Source: Enterococcus avium ATCC 14025 (GTDB lineage Bacteria; Bacillota; Bacilli; Lactobacillales; Enterococcaceae). From it: DNA of 64,000 nucleotides. Positions 1 through 8,001 of the stretch are shown here, piece by piece. The translations under genes were made by a program, and so were the position numbers. Each line of letters starts with the position of its first letter. Position 1 is the first letter of the stretch. Below the pieces are notes generated by a model. That model was not told where the DNA came from and did not search any database. It saw only the letters and a program-made list of their open reading frames with translations. The stretch lies in the NCBI RefSeq assembly GCF_000406965.1, contig NZ_KE136364.1:138110-202109 (forward strand), read 5' to 3'.

Positions 1-94
1 GAACGCCTTTATATTCTTTTTCAATCAGCCATTCTTCATCAAAAAATAAATGTTTATCTGTTAATCCGAGTAATTTTCTAGTATGATTATCCAT
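1..94 (-). CDS. ISL3-family transposase, N-terminal fragment (runs off window)
   Basis: Reading the minus strand from the ATG at 94 gives 31 codons beginning MDNHTRKLLGLTDKHLFF, open to the window edge. The opening resembles ISL3-family DDE transposases (short N-terminal helix before a zinc-finger region that would lie outside the window). An AAAGGAG site precedes the ATG. A dyad AGAGACTC (97-104) / GAGTCTCT (149-156) lies in the upstream region and may belong to the IS end. The family call rests on the N-terminus only; the inverted repeats cannot be confirmed because the other end is outside. Confidence 0.55.
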   Translation of the reverse strand, partial: MDNHTRKLLGLTDKHLFFDEEWLIEKEYKGV

Positions 95-180
95 TGAGAG
101 ACTCCTTTGGTAGGGTGACGTTTTGGTCGACTAAATTTTACCAAAAGTGAGTCTCTTTTTGAGTTGAAACGAAGAAAAAA

Positions 181-218
181 GTGTTAGTAGAAAATCGCCT
201 TCGATTTTCCACCAACAC
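181..218 (-). terminator. Strong hairpin with T-tract on the minus strand
   Basis: A 17-bp stem (181-197 with 202-218, two G-U pairs) closes a 4-nt loop. On the minus strand it is followed by TTTTTTCTT, as in an intrinsic terminator. It lies between the ISL3-like end and the GNAT gene and may stop read-through into the transposase, or belong to the IS terminus. Confidence 0.6.
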
Positions 219-236
219 AAAATATTATAGAACCAT

Positions 237-279
237 AAAAACTCGCATGAAGGCATTAATGTTGCTTCATGCGAGTTTT
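237..279. terminator. Terminator of the GNAT gene, likely bidirectional
   Basis: ACTCGCATGAAG pairs with CTTCATGCGAGT, and T-runs flank both sides. It begins directly after the stop codon of the minus-strand acetyltransferase at 280. Confidence 0.75.
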
Positions 280-786
280 CTATTTGATCAAAGAATACAT
301 CTGCATATCTAGTAATACACCATTTTTTATTGCATTTTTTCTCAAGGTACCTTCCAATTGAAACCCATTTTTCTCCAACAAATGACAAGATGCATGATTA
401 GTTGAAAAAGGTTCCGCAAAAATTCGAATGATATCAGTATCGCTAAAAAGGTGGTCTGTGAGTTGTTTGATTGCTTTTGTACCGATTCCTTGGCCCCAAT
501 ACTCTTCAGCAATGTAATAGCCCATCTCAGCAGTTAGACGATGGATGTTCTCACAACGAAAAGCACCTATACTTCCAATTACTTCATCTTTGTCATTCAC
601 GATTGCAAAGGCAAAGGTTTTGTTCGGATCAGCTTCCAGCATGCTTTGAATAAAATCTGCGGCGTCTTGCTCAGTATAAGGGTAAGGCAGACCGTCTCGC
701 AGATTTGCTTGAATTTTTTTATTGTTTAGCGCATTCGCTAAATTTTTAGCATCCTGATTGCGCCATTTCCTTATGATCCAGTCCAT
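280..786 (-). CDS. GNAT-family N-acetyltransferase (RimJ/RimL-like)
   Basis: The product is a 168-residue single-domain GNAT protein. The acetyl-CoA loop is visible as EEYWGQGIGTKAI near residues 94-106 (Q-x-x-G-x-G/A type), followed by the family's N-H-A-S-x-x-L-L-E-K-x-G-F segment near 130-142. It would transfer acetyl from acetyl-CoA to an amine; similar proteins act on ribosomal protein N-termini or small molecules, and the substrate cannot be read here. An AGGGGGA site precedes the ATG. The gene is monocistronic, with a terminator directly behind it. Confidence 0.85.
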   Translation of the reverse strand: MDWIIRKWRNQDAKNLANALNNKKIQANLRDGLPYPYTEQDAADFIQSMLEADPNKTFAFAIVNDKDEVIGSIGAFRCENIHRLTAEMGYYIAEEYWGQGIGTKAIKQLTDHLFSDTDIIRIFAEPFSTNHASCHLLEKNGFQLEGTLRKNAIKNGVLLDMQMYSLIK

Positions 787-936
787 AGTTGTTTTCCCCC
801 TATAAAACGTATTTCTTTTAAGGTATCATCAAATAAATAATAAATGAAGCAATTTTTAATATTTTCTGAGCTACTTTGCATATTGTGCAAAAATCGGTAA
901 AATGAAAGTATTAAAAAAGAAAGTAGGAATAAATGA

Positions 937-1362
937 ATGCGACCTAATACAGGGTTTTATGCTAGAGAAATCAACGAAATCGTTCAAAATACGGAAAAAA
1001 TGGGTGAGCGTTTGCACCCAAGCTATGAAGAGATTCGTACTGCTTTAGATGAAAAGAAAATGGCTGATTTTGACCAAGAACGTTTATCAGAAATCCATGA
1101 ACTTTTTAAAGAGGGAACACAGTTTTATCAATTGAATTTAGAAAAAATCGGTATGTTAAAGGCACCAGCAAAAGTAATGGGAAACCATAAAAGCTTTGAA
1201 AAGGCGTATATTCAATATGTAGCTGGCTGTCAAGAAATGACGGATAGTTTGTTACCGGAAGTAAATGAGGAAGCCTTCAATGCAGCTGAAAAAAAACAGG
1301 ACGCTGCAACGGATACAATCTACAAAACGATTCAAAAAATAACCAATCTGTTATTGAAATAG
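937..1362 (+). CDS. Hypothetical helical cytoplasmic protein
   Basis: A 141-residue protein I do not recognise. It is charged and almost certainly all-helical (KMGERLHPSYEEIRTALDEKK and later Lys/Glu-rich segments), without signal peptide, membrane segment or cysteine motif. The ATG at 937 has AGGA upstream, and a plausible promoter (TTGTGC and a TAAAAT -10 near 898-903) lies close by, so the short 5' leader supports a real gene. It stands alone between convergent or unrelated neighbours. No function is assigned. Confidence 0.6.
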   Translation: MRPNTGFYAREINEIVQNTEKMGERLHPSYEEIRTALDEKKMADFDQERLSEIHELFKEGTQFYQLNLEKIGMLKAPAKVMGNHKSFEKAYIQYVAGCQEMTDSLLPEVNEEAFNAAEKKQDAATDTIYKTIQKITNLLLK

Positions 1363-1508
1363 TAAACAAGTGAAATATCAAAAAGAACAAAGGTTTTCTA
1401 ATTTTTTTATAACGTTATTTTAAATACAGATGAAGAAGGATCGAGTATTATTAGTTCATAACCAATAACAACCTTTTCTTTTTCATTGCATTTAGGTAAT
1501 ACTCCTTT

Positions 1509-1541
1509 AGCACCGATTTGCCGATCGGTGCTTCTTTTTTT
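1509..1541 (+). terminator. Intrinsic terminator (plus strand)
   Basis: AGCACCGAT (1509-1517) pairs with ATCGGTGCT (1524-1532) and is followed by TCTTTTTTT. It either ends the 937-1362 transcript after a long 3' UTR or ends a separate small RNA. Confidence 0.75.
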
Positions 1542-1666
1542 GAATTTTTACTTTAGTAGCGTAGCAAATTAAAATGATTTCGAAACTATTTTAAAATTTT
1601 ATGATAGAAGAAATCTTTCTATAATTATGAATTACGTTTCTATCGCTGATTAGCAAAATATCAAAA

Positions 1667-1705
1667 GAGCTGGCTATCGAGTGAAATACTCAGTAGTCAG
1701 CTCTC
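1667..1705 (-). terminator. Terminator of the pgl / small-protein operon
   Basis: AGAGCTGGCTA... pairs with ...TAGTCAGCTCT. On the minus strand the hairpin is followed by TTTTGATATTTT, just past the stop codon of the 53-residue gene. Confidence 0.7.
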
Positions 1706-1712
1706 ATTTTGT

Positions 1713-1874
1713 TTAATTTTCGATATTTCGTACATAATTTTCGAAGTAATCATTCAAATCATTTTTAATTTTTTGATATTCTTCTTCGGTATATTCTTTT
1801 TCTTCTAAGCGTCCTTTAAAATTTGGCAAATCCAAATCTTTTTTCAATCGTTCAATAACTTCCTCTTTATTCAT
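1713..1874 (-). CDS. Small acidic hypothetical protein (53 aa)
   Basis: The start at 1874 is chosen because GGAGG sits 8 nt ahead of that ATG, inside a longer open frame that would otherwise overlap the upstream gene. The product starts MNKEEVIERLKKDLDLPNF and is a charged, helical, soluble protein rich in Glu/Lys/Tyr. It lies 34 nt behind the lactonase gene and ahead of a terminator, so the two probably share a transcript. Family unrecognised. Confidence 0.6.
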   Translation of the reverse strand: MNKEEVIERLKKDLDLPNFKGRLEEKEYTEEEYQKIKNDLNDYFENYVRNIEN

Positions 1875-1908
1875 AAGTACTACCTCCATAGTAGAGTCTT
1901 GCTGTCTA

Positions 1909-2928
1909 CTAATCAAAGTAGACACAAACAGCTTCCGGTGCAAAGACGTCCTTTTGAATCATACTTAGAAGACCAGTCTCGCTATCACGGCGATAAAGGG
2001 TTAAGTTGTCACTGTTTTGGTTTGCTGCGACTACATATGAATTATCAGGACTCAATGCAAAGTCTCTTGGGAAATCTCCCTCGGTTGAAATGGTTTGGAT
2101 CGAATCAATGCTTAAGCCATCTTCAGCGATTGCGAAAACAGCAATTGAGTTGTGTCCGCGATTTGACGCATACAGATAACGCCCATCATTTGATACGCGA
2201 ATCGCTGCACCGCCATTTTCACCATCAAAATCCTTTGGTAAAGTAGAGACTTTCTGTGTTTGAGTGAAGCTGCCATCTGCTTCGTCATACGTTAGAACGG
2301 TAACGCTGCTGTCCAGCTCGCCAAATAGATACGCAATCATTTTATTAGGATGAAAAACCAAATGACGAGGACCGGTCCCCGGTTCTGCTACATAGACTGC
2401 TACTTCTTCGACCTCACCAGCTTCTGAAACATCATAGGTGTAGACGCGATCGGTGCCAAGATCACATACAACGAGGCGTTGATCAGGTGCAAGATCAGTA
2501 TAGTGAGTATGAGCGTGATCCTGATTTTTATGTGGACCTGTTGGTTCTTTATGAAAAAGGGCAGCTGCGGATTCAAGAGAACCATCCGGCAGAATTTTAT
2601 AGGTATTCAGCTCCCCTTTATGATAGTTGGCGCCGTAAACAAGTTGACGTGCTTCATCGACAGCTACGTAACATGGTGAAGCGCCTTCTTCTGTCACCGC
2701 ATTCAAAAATTTGTTTTGTGGATCGTAACTGGACATCCCGCCGTGACCATCTCTACTTGTGACTGAGTAAAGAAAGCCCTCTTTGCTTTTTGCGAAGTAG
2801 GTAGGGCTGGTTTCTTCTGTTACTAATTGTAAATTGTTTAACGTTTCAGTCGCTGTATCTAATTCGATCTGATAAATACCTTGACTGATGCGTCGTGTGT
2901 ACGTACCTAAAATTATTTTGTGGATCAT
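1909..2928 (-). CDS. pgl: 6-phosphogluconolactonase-type seven-bladed beta-propeller lactonase
   Basis: A 339-residue protein of the YkgB/YbhE lactonase family. It opens MIHKIILGTYTRRISQGIYQ and has repeated propeller-blade segments with the family signatures TGPRHLVFHP and SNDGRYLYASNRGHNSIAVF. The expected activity is hydrolysis of 6-phosphogluconolactone in the oxidative pentose phosphate pathway, though the family has other lactone-hydrolysing members. The ATG at 2928 is preferred over an upstream in-frame ATG because GGAGG lies 7 nt before it. Confidence 0.8.
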   Translation of the reverse strand: MIHKIILGTYTRRISQGIYQIELDTATETLNNLQLVTEETSPTYFAKSKEGFLYSVTSRDGHGGMSSYDPQNKFLNAVTEEGASPCYVAVDEARQLVYGANYHKGELNTYKILPDGSLESAAALFHKEPTGPHKNQDHAHTHYTDLAPDQRLVVCDLGTDRVYTYDVSEAGEVEEVAVYVAEPGTGPRHLVFHPNKMIAYLFGELDSSVTVLTYDEADGSFTQTQKVSTLPKDFDGENGGAAIRVSNDGRYLYASNRGHNSIAVFAIAEDGLSIDSIQTISTEGDFPRDFALSPDNSYVVAANQNSDNLTLYRRDSETGLLSMIQKDVFAPEAVCVYFD

Positions 2929-3034
2929 TAAAAAACCTCCTTCAATGTATCTACATTTTAACAAGTTTATTCTCACTTGGATAGCGCTAACTTTGTGATA
3001 TAATTGAAAAATAAATGTGAAAAGAGCGTGACCT

Positions 3035-3379
3035 ATGACTGAAACAGAAATTACTCAAATTGGAAAAAATGCGATTAACGATGAAAATATCTTGGTGCTT
3101 TTTGGTGAAAGTGTTACACCAGACTTATTAGATGTTTCGATTGTTCAAAAAACTATTAATGATGAACCAATTGTATTAGAAAAAGGTGGACAATTGATCT
3201 TTGGGGATCAGGCTTATCAGGTAATTGGGGTAGGACCTTTAGCCAATCAAAATTTAAATGAAATTGGACATGCGACAGTTTTCTTTCAGAAAGAAGCTGG
3301 AGTGATTCCAAATGCGATCTATGTTGTTCCAGAAAAGCTTCCAGACTTGGAAGTAGGGATGAAAATTACCTTTCAGTAG
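3035..3379 (+). CDS. Orphan PTS sorbitol-type IIA-like protein (probable loss of the phosphorylated His)
   Basis: A 114-residue protein resembling the glucitol/sorbitol IIA family (GutA/SrlB): conserved GGQLIFGDQAYQVIGVG and NQNLNEIGHATVFF segments. No IIB/IIC sorbitol genes are nearby. Compared from memory with E. coli SrlB, the residue matching the phosphorylated His43 is Gln38 (SIVQK), so the protein may not carry phosphate and may have a regulatory or structural role. His79 belongs to a different conserved segment. It is followed after 12 nt by a membrane-protein gene and probably shares its mRNA. Confidence 0.75.
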   Translation: MTETEITQIGKNAINDENILVLFGESVTPDLLDVSIVQKTINDEPIVLEKGGQLIFGDQAYQVIGVGPLANQNLNEIGHATVFFQKEAGVIPNAIYVVPEKLPDLEVGMKITFQ

Positions 3380-3391
3380 GGGTGTGAGTGA

Positions 3392-4561
3392 GTGGATAAA
3401 AAGAAATTAACGCAAAAAACCTCTTGGTTTTGGAAATGGTTTTTAAACAGCCAGGTAGTTGTAGCATTGATCATTGTATTGCTGCTGTTGTTGATCGCGT
3501 TAGTCTTTACAAAAGTATCCTATTTGTTTGAGCCGGTGGGTCAATTCTTTGCGATCGTCGGCCTTCCAATGGTAATCGCAGGTATTCTCTATTATTTGAT
3601 GAATCCTGTGGTCAATTTTCTGGAGCGTAAAGGACTGAAGCGGACTTTTGCGATTGTACTGCTTTTCATCGCGGTAGTTGCCTTACTTATTTGGGGAATT
3701 GTAGTGATTATTCCGCAGATTAGAGAGCAGATCGGTTCAATGATGAAAAGTCTACCTAGCTACTTTGACACAATAAGTGATAAATTAAATGATATTTTTA
3801 AGGACCCTGCCTTCAAGCCGTTTCAACAACACATTGATAATAGTCTGCAGAAAATCTTAGAGTCATTAACGGATACTGCGCAAAAGATTTCACGAGTTAC
3901 ACTGCAAGGATTAGGAAGTGTTGTTTCTACGCTAGCTACAGTGTTGATCGCGTTGATTACAGCGCCGATCATTTTATTCTTTTTGTTAAAGGATGGCGAT
4001 CAATTAGCGCCTTACATTCTTAAGCTTTTGCCGACAAAAGCACGAAAGCCGACACTTAAGGTCATGACTGAAATGAACTCGCAGTTAGCTTCATATATTC
4101 GTGGGCAGTTAACGGTAGCTTTTGCGGTAGCCGTCATGTTTATTATTGGCTTTTCTTTAGTAGGAATGAATTATGCGATTACTTTAGGTATTTTAGCTGG
4201 ATTTTTAAATTTGATTCCTTATTTAGGCTCCTTCTTAGCAATGGTGCCAGTGGTCTTCATTGCTATTGTCACTGGGCCAATCATGCTCGTAAAAGTCATT
4301 ATCGTTTTTGCGATCGAACAAACAATTGAAGGGCGTATTGTCTCACCTTTAGTATTGGGGAATCAATTGGAAATCCATCCTGTCACAATCATGTTTGTAT
4401 TGTTGACGGCTGGGAAAATCTTTGGAATCGTTGGAGTTATATTAGGAATTCCATTTTATGCGGTGGCGAAAGTTATTGCAATCCATGTATTTGAGTGGTA
4501 CAAAGGGGTATCGAACTTGTACGAAGACGAAGCGAAAGAAAAAATGCCTGTCGACGAATAA
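3392..4561 (+). CDS. AI-2E family transporter (UPF0118, YubA/PerM-like)
   Basis: A 389-residue polytopic membrane protein. Several hydrophobic segments are seen: residues about 22-45, 48-66 and 83-108, then a soluble amphipathic stretch (about 110-185), then five C-terminal helices. The family motif region GFLNLIPYLGSFLAMVPV and PLVLGNQLEIHPVTIMFVLL are diagnostic. Members are proposed exporters or Na+/H+ antiporters; AI-2 export is shown for few of them. The start is GTG, 12 nt after the upstream stop, with a weak GGGGTGTGAG site. Confidence 0.8.
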   Translation: MDKKKLTQKTSWFWKWFLNSQVVVALIIVLLLLLIALVFTKVSYLFEPVGQFFAIVGLPMVIAGILYYLMNPVVNFLERKGLKRTFAIVLLFIAVVALLIWGIVVIIPQIREQIGSMMKSLPSYFDTISDKLNDIFKDPAFKPFQQHIDNSLQKILESLTDTAQKISRVTLQGLGSVVSTLATVLIALITAPIILFFLLKDGDQLAPYILKLLPTKARKPTLKVMTEMNSQLASYIRGQLTVAFAVAVMFIIGFSLVGMNYAITLGILAGFLNLIPYLGSFLAMVPVVFIAIVTGPIMLVKVIIVFAIEQTIEGRIVSPLVLGNQLEIHPVTIMFVLLTAGKIFGIVGVILGIPFYAVAKVIAIHVFEWYKGVSNLYEDEAKEKMPVDE

Positions 4562-4577
4562 TCGACAGGCATTTTTT
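4546..4577. terminator. Bidirectional terminator between convergent genes
   Basis: GCCTGTCGA (4546-4554) pairs with TCGACAGGC (4562-4570). T-tracts lie on both sides, so it serves both the AI-2E gene, whose stop codon is in the loop, and the convergent azoreductase gene. Confidence 0.85.
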
Positions 4578-5197
4578 TAAAATTGTGCAGCCAATGATTT
4601 GGCTTTTTCTTTTGCCGCAGCCATAATCTCAGGTGCTCTTGCTGGATCATAATCCGCACCTTCAATGTAAATAGAATCAAAATCAGTGATACCAATAAAA
4701 TTCAAAATTCCCTTAACATATTGTGCTGAGAAATCTTGACCGTTATATGTACCGCCACTTGATTGTATGTGAAGAGCTTTTTTATCTGTAATCAATCCAG
4801 TTGGACCTTCTGCTGTATATCTGAAGGTTTTACCTGCGACGTTGATTGTGTCGAACCAAGCTTTTAACTTCGTTGGAATATTCAAATTCCATAAAGCATT
4901 GGCGATGACGATTTTTTCACTAGCTAAAAATTGATCAGTAAATTCATTGAAAACGCGCACCTTTTCTTGCTGAACACTACTCAATTCTGTAAAATCAGTT
5001 CCCTTTTGTAACGATTTCCAAGCTAATAGTAAGTCGCCATCAATCTCAGGGAGATCTGTATAATACAAATCTAACATGGTGAATACATCTTCTGGATGAC
5101 TGGCTTGATGTGCTTCAATAAAAGTATCCAGAATAGTGACAGTTTGTGAGTCTTCTGCGGATAACGGGTGAGCATTCACTACTAGAACATTTGCCAA
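4577..5197 (-). CDS. azoR: FMN-dependent NADH-azoreductase (AzoR/AcpD family)
   Basis: A 206-residue flavodoxin-like quinone/azo reductase. It opens ANVLVVNAHPLSAEDSQTV, carries the FMN-binding ALWNLNIPTKLKAWFDTI segment and a SSGG loop near residues 150-153. It reduces quinones or azo compounds with NADH. I place the start at TTG 5197, because AAGGAG then sits at proper distance and the protein begins MANVLVVNAHP as in the family; a GTG at 5206 would lie inside the ribosome site. Confidence 0.85.
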   Translation of the reverse strand: MANVLVVNAHPLSAEDSQTVTILDTFIEAHQASHPEDVFTMLDLYYTDLPEIDGDLLLAWKSLQKGTDFTELSSVQQEKVRVFNEFTDQFLASEKIVIANALWNLNIPTKLKAWFDTINVAGKTFRYTAEGPTGLITDKKALHIQSSGGTYNGQDFSAQYVKGILNFIGITDFDSIYIEGADYDPARAPEIMAAAKEKAKSLAAQF

Positions 5198-5296
5198 AAC
5201 TAACACTCCTTAAATTTAATTACAAACGAATCGTACACAAAATATCCAAAGCAGACAATTTATCTGCTTGGAAGCTTTGGTTAAAATTAGATTTTG

Positions 5297-5605
5297 TTAA
5301 CTCGCAAGATATTGTTTATATGCAGTGGTACCGCCAATCACATTTGCGACTTGGAAGCCTTCGTTTCTTAAAAATTGCGCCATCGTTTTTGAACGACCGC
5401 CGAATTGAGTAAATAGGTAATACGTTTTACTTCTGTCAAGTTGGTCCAAACGATTTGGCAATTGTGTCAACGGGATATGAGTTACGTTTGATCCTTCGGG
5501 TAAATCAAAGGAGTCAATAAAGTCAGGGTCTCTCAAGTCTAAAACTTCCACGGGTTCTTTAGCAGCAAGTAGCATAAATTCTTTTGTTGTTACCGAATAA
5601 TTCAT
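5297..5605 (-). CDS. Rhodanese-like domain protein lacking the catalytic Cys
   Basis: A 102-residue single rhodanese-like domain (EVLDLRDPDFIDSF near residues 20-33; FGGRSKTMAQFLRNEGFQVANVIGGTTAY near 68-96). The active-site loop normally reads C-x-x-G-x-R, with Cys at the position that is Thr here (F-T-Q-F-G-G-R). It is therefore probably not a sulfurtransferase and may act as a binding domain. Weak AAAGG site; monocistronic on the minus strand. Confidence 0.75.
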   Translation of the reverse strand: MNYSVTTKEFMLLAAKEPVEVLDLRDPDFIDSFDLPEGSNVTHIPLTQLPNRLDQLDRSKTYYLFTQFGGRSKTMAQFLRNEGFQVANVIGGTTAYKQYLAS

Positions 5606-5908
5606 TTTTTCAACAGCCTTTTCTTTCTTAATAGTGATTACAACGTTAATGTATTTATCGTCTAATTACAAGTGTTATCATAGACATTTTACTTGAAATT
5701 GACAAAAAGTAAAGCTAACATTCAAAAAAATTTCAAAACTAGAAAAAGTTGACAAGTTTTTTTCATGGATTTAGTGAAAATATCATTTTTTTGTTATTGG
5801 ATAAGTTTTTTTTGAGTTGGAAAATAATTGCAGAATTTTTTAGGGAAGATATTACTTGCGTGAATCAGAAGGCATCGTTAGAATAGTAGTGACGGAGGGA
5901 AGAGAATA
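5606..5908. promoter_or_regulatory. AT-rich divergent promoter region
   Basis: About 300 bp separate divergent genes. Two TTGACA hexamers (5699-5704 and 5749-5754) point toward the VOC gene, but neither has a convincing -10 at 17 bp. No ORF or stem-loop of note was found. Confidence 0.35.
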
Positions 5909-6730
5909 ATGGAAAATTTTCATTTAGGGAAACTTAGTTTGAAAACAATTGCTATTCGTGTACGTGATCGTGATGGCATGATTCATTTTTATCGCGATAT
6001 CATCGGACTGCACTTGCTGCGTGAAGAAAACGAATTGGCGATTCTTGGATACAAAGATCCGGCTAGCGAATTACTTTGGCTGGAGGAAAGTCCGCGAGCA
6101 GATGAGCATCGCGGAGAGATCAAAAAAATGCAACGGGTCTCATTAGTAGTACCCAATTTAGAGGAGTTAGCAAACGTTTATTACCGTGCCAAAGAAGAAA
6201 ATTATCCTGTTAAATCTGCTTTACAAGCTGATGATGAAAAAGGGCTGCTTTTTGAAGACCCAGAAGGAAATGAAATCGAAATTTTCTTTGCTCCTAGTAA
6301 AGAACGTTCCACCTCAGAACCAGTTGAATTAGATTTTAATGAATTAGCAAAAAAAGCAACTAAGCGTGAAAAAATCCACGGAGCTTATTTTGATAAGCTT
6401 CATCTAAATGTCAGTGATCTGAATAAACAGCAAAGCTTTTTAGCAGATATTCTAGGGTTGCAAGTTCACGATGAAAGTGAAGAAGAATTGTTGTTGAATC
6501 GTGGAGATTTTAACGTAGGGTTAACGACTGCAAACGGTGGTGCAATTGATTTACCTACCGATAAAGTACTCGGCTTGGACTTTTTGCAATTTAAAGTTTC
6601 GAAAACGAAACTGTTGGAGTTGTCTCAACATCTCAGCAATAAGCAGTTCAATTACTTCATTGATAAAAAGAAATCCTTGATTACGATTTATGATGCAGCC
6701 GGAATTGAATGGTGGTTCGTATTGAAGTAA
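5909..6730 (+). CDS. Two-domain VOC (glyoxalase/extradiol dioxygenase-like) protein
   Basis: The 273-residue product has two vicinal-oxygen-chelate modules: residues about 10-130 (AIRVRDRDGMIHFYRDIIGL ... EDPEGNEIEIFF) and about 160-272 (LHLNVSDLNKQQSFLADILGL ... YDAAGIEWWFV). The layout matches CatE/YfiE-type proteins annotated as catechol-2,3-dioxygenase. Metal-ligand residues typical of active dioxygenases (His in the first strand of domain 2, Glu at the end) are partly present; substrate unknown. GGAGG precedes the ATG. Confidence 0.75.
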   Translation: MENFHLGKLSLKTIAIRVRDRDGMIHFYRDIIGLHLLREENELAILGYKDPASELLWLEESPRADEHRGEIKKMQRVSLVVPNLEELANVYYRAKEENYPVKSALQADDEKGLLFEDPEGNEIEIFFAPSKERSTSEPVELDFNELAKKATKREKIHGAYFDKLHLNVSDLNKQQSFLADILGLQVHDESEEELLLNRGDFNVGLTTANGGAIDLPTDKVLGLDFLQFKVSKTKLLELSQHLSNKQFNYFIDKKKSLITIYDAAGIEWWFVLK

Positions 6731-6740
6731 AGATAATGAA

Positions 6741-6764
6741 GTCGCGAGAAATCGCGGCTTTTTT
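6741..6764 (+). terminator. Terminator of the VOC gene
   Basis: GTCGCGA pairs with TCGCGGC around a GAAA loop, followed by TTTTTT, 10 bp after the stop codon. Confidence 0.8.
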
Positions 6765-6847
6765 GATTTTACCTCTAAATTTTTCCTTTGAGTAAATCGT
6801 ATTTTAAAAAATGTTCAGAAGTCTTGATTAATCATTTTGTGCTATAC

Positions 6848-6853
6848 TCTTTT
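6848..6853 (+). promoter_or_regulatory. Likely extended -10 for the serine hydrolase gene
   Basis: The stretch TGTGCTATACT at about 6838-6849 reads as an extended -10 element (TATACT core), about 30 bp before the start codon. The -35 is poor (GTCTTG, about 16 bp upstream). Confidence 0.4.
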
Positions 6854-6878
6854 AGAATTATTACTTACGGAGGTTGTT

Positions 6879-7910
6879 ATGTACCCTGAAACGTTTCAAT
6901 TAATTGAAGAAAAAATGCAAAAAGCTGTTTTTCCAGGAGCAGTTCTTAGCTTTGTCGAAAATGAGGAAACTGAAGTTCAAGTTATGGGAAATGCACAAGT
7001 GGAACCAACAATTATTTCTATGCAGGAAGATTACCTTTTTGATGTGGCGTCCTTAACGAAAGTGGTCTGCACGACAACTGTTATGTTGAAATTAAAGGAA
7101 GCAGGCAAGGTTACGTGGGATCAATCTCTTCACAGCTTATTGCCGGAATTTCAAAATGAAACGATTACGTTGCGTCATTTATTGACTCATACATCAGATA
7201 TTCAAACCTATATTCCAAATCGAGATCAGTTAAATGCTGAAGAATTACGGACTGCGTATTTAAGCCTACAACCGGGAGAAGATCTGGGGAAAGTCGTTAA
7301 ATATACTGATGCAGGAACAATTTTGTTGGGATTTCTGCTTGAAAAACTATATCAAAAAGATGTAATTGATGTCTTTAGGCAGGAAGTCCTACAGCCTCTT
7401 AGTATGTCCAATAGTCATTTTTTACTGCAGCCGCCATATGATAAGGTTGTTCCCACTGAAAAATTGGTAGATGGAACGATTTTAAAAGGCCTTACTCATG
7501 ATCCAAAAGCCCGAGTATTAGCAGAGCATGCTGGCAATGCAGGTCTGTTTTCGAATATGAAAGATTTAAGTAAATTTGCAAAAATGTATTTGAATCTTGG
7601 GGTTGTTAGCGATATGATTTATTTGCAGGATAAGACAATTCAAGAATTGCTTCATGATCAAACACCAACAGGAAAAGGAGAACGTTCGATTGGCTGGGAT
7701 TTAAAATTCAGCCCGTTAGATCACACTCCATTACTTTTCCACACTGGGTACACTGGAACATTCATGCTATTGGATGTCGTCAAAAAATCAGCATTCATCT
7801 TTTTGTCGAATCGCGTTCACACGGAAGATCATCGTGCTAGTTATGTGGTTCACCGTGATGAGATTTTGGCCTGCTATCTGAGCGAACGTATGGAACGATT
7901 AAAAAAATAG
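6879..7910 (+). CDS. Serine hydrolase of the beta-lactamase/transpeptidase-like fold
   Basis: The start is set at ATG 6879, preceded by CGGAGG; the frame is open further upstream without a ribosome site. The 343-residue product has the class C-like triad: S-L-T-K (VASLTKVVC, residue about 55), Y-T-D (KYTDAGT, near 142) and H-T-G (FHTGYTGTF, near 290). No signal peptide, so it is probably cytoplasmic. Family members are esterases, D-amino-acid peptidases or related enzymes. There is no sequence reason to call it an antibiotic-resistance beta-lactamase. Confidence 0.8.
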   Translation: MYPETFQLIEEKMQKAVFPGAVLSFVENEETEVQVMGNAQVEPTIISMQEDYLFDVASLTKVVCTTTVMLKLKEAGKVTWDQSLHSLLPEFQNETITLRHLLTHTSDIQTYIPNRDQLNAEELRTAYLSLQPGEDLGKVVKYTDAGTILLGFLLEKLYQKDVIDVFRQEVLQPLSMSNSHFLLQPPYDKVVPTEKLVDGTILKGLTHDPKARVLAEHAGNAGLFSNMKDLSKFAKMYLNLGVVSDMIYLQDKTIQELLHDQTPTGKGERSIGWDLKFSPLDHTPLLFHTGYTGTFMLLDVVKKSAFIFLSNRVHTEDHRASYVVHRDEILACYLSERMERLKK

Positions 7911-8001
7911 TACAGGCGATTGCTTTTATTAACTTGAAATGATTATCTTTTCGCAGCTTGCTTAGAGCGAAATAAAAAAATTGAAAAAAGGAGCAAGAAG
8001 T

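Larger units (their letters stand above)
1363..1712. other. Gene-free interval with two hairpins
   Basis: No convincing ORF is seen. The interval holds a plus-strand hairpin with T-run at 1509-1541, about 150 bp after the stop codon of the upstream gene, and a minus-strand terminator at 1667-1705. The AT-rich stretch 1381-1500 could be a long 3' UTR or a small RNA ending at the first hairpin. Confidence 0.5.

Noticed and set aside
131-388. Open frame of 85 codons on the minus strand
   Set aside because: It crosses the terminators and overlaps the GNAT gene; no ribosome site and unnatural composition.
1899-2246. 115-codon plus-strand frame antisense to the lactonase gene
   Set aside because: Shadow frame of the beta-propeller gene, without start signal or recognisable domain.
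6879-7910. Beta-lactamase resistance gene
   Set aside because: The S-x-x-K fold is shared by many esterases and peptidases; no signal peptide and no resistance context.
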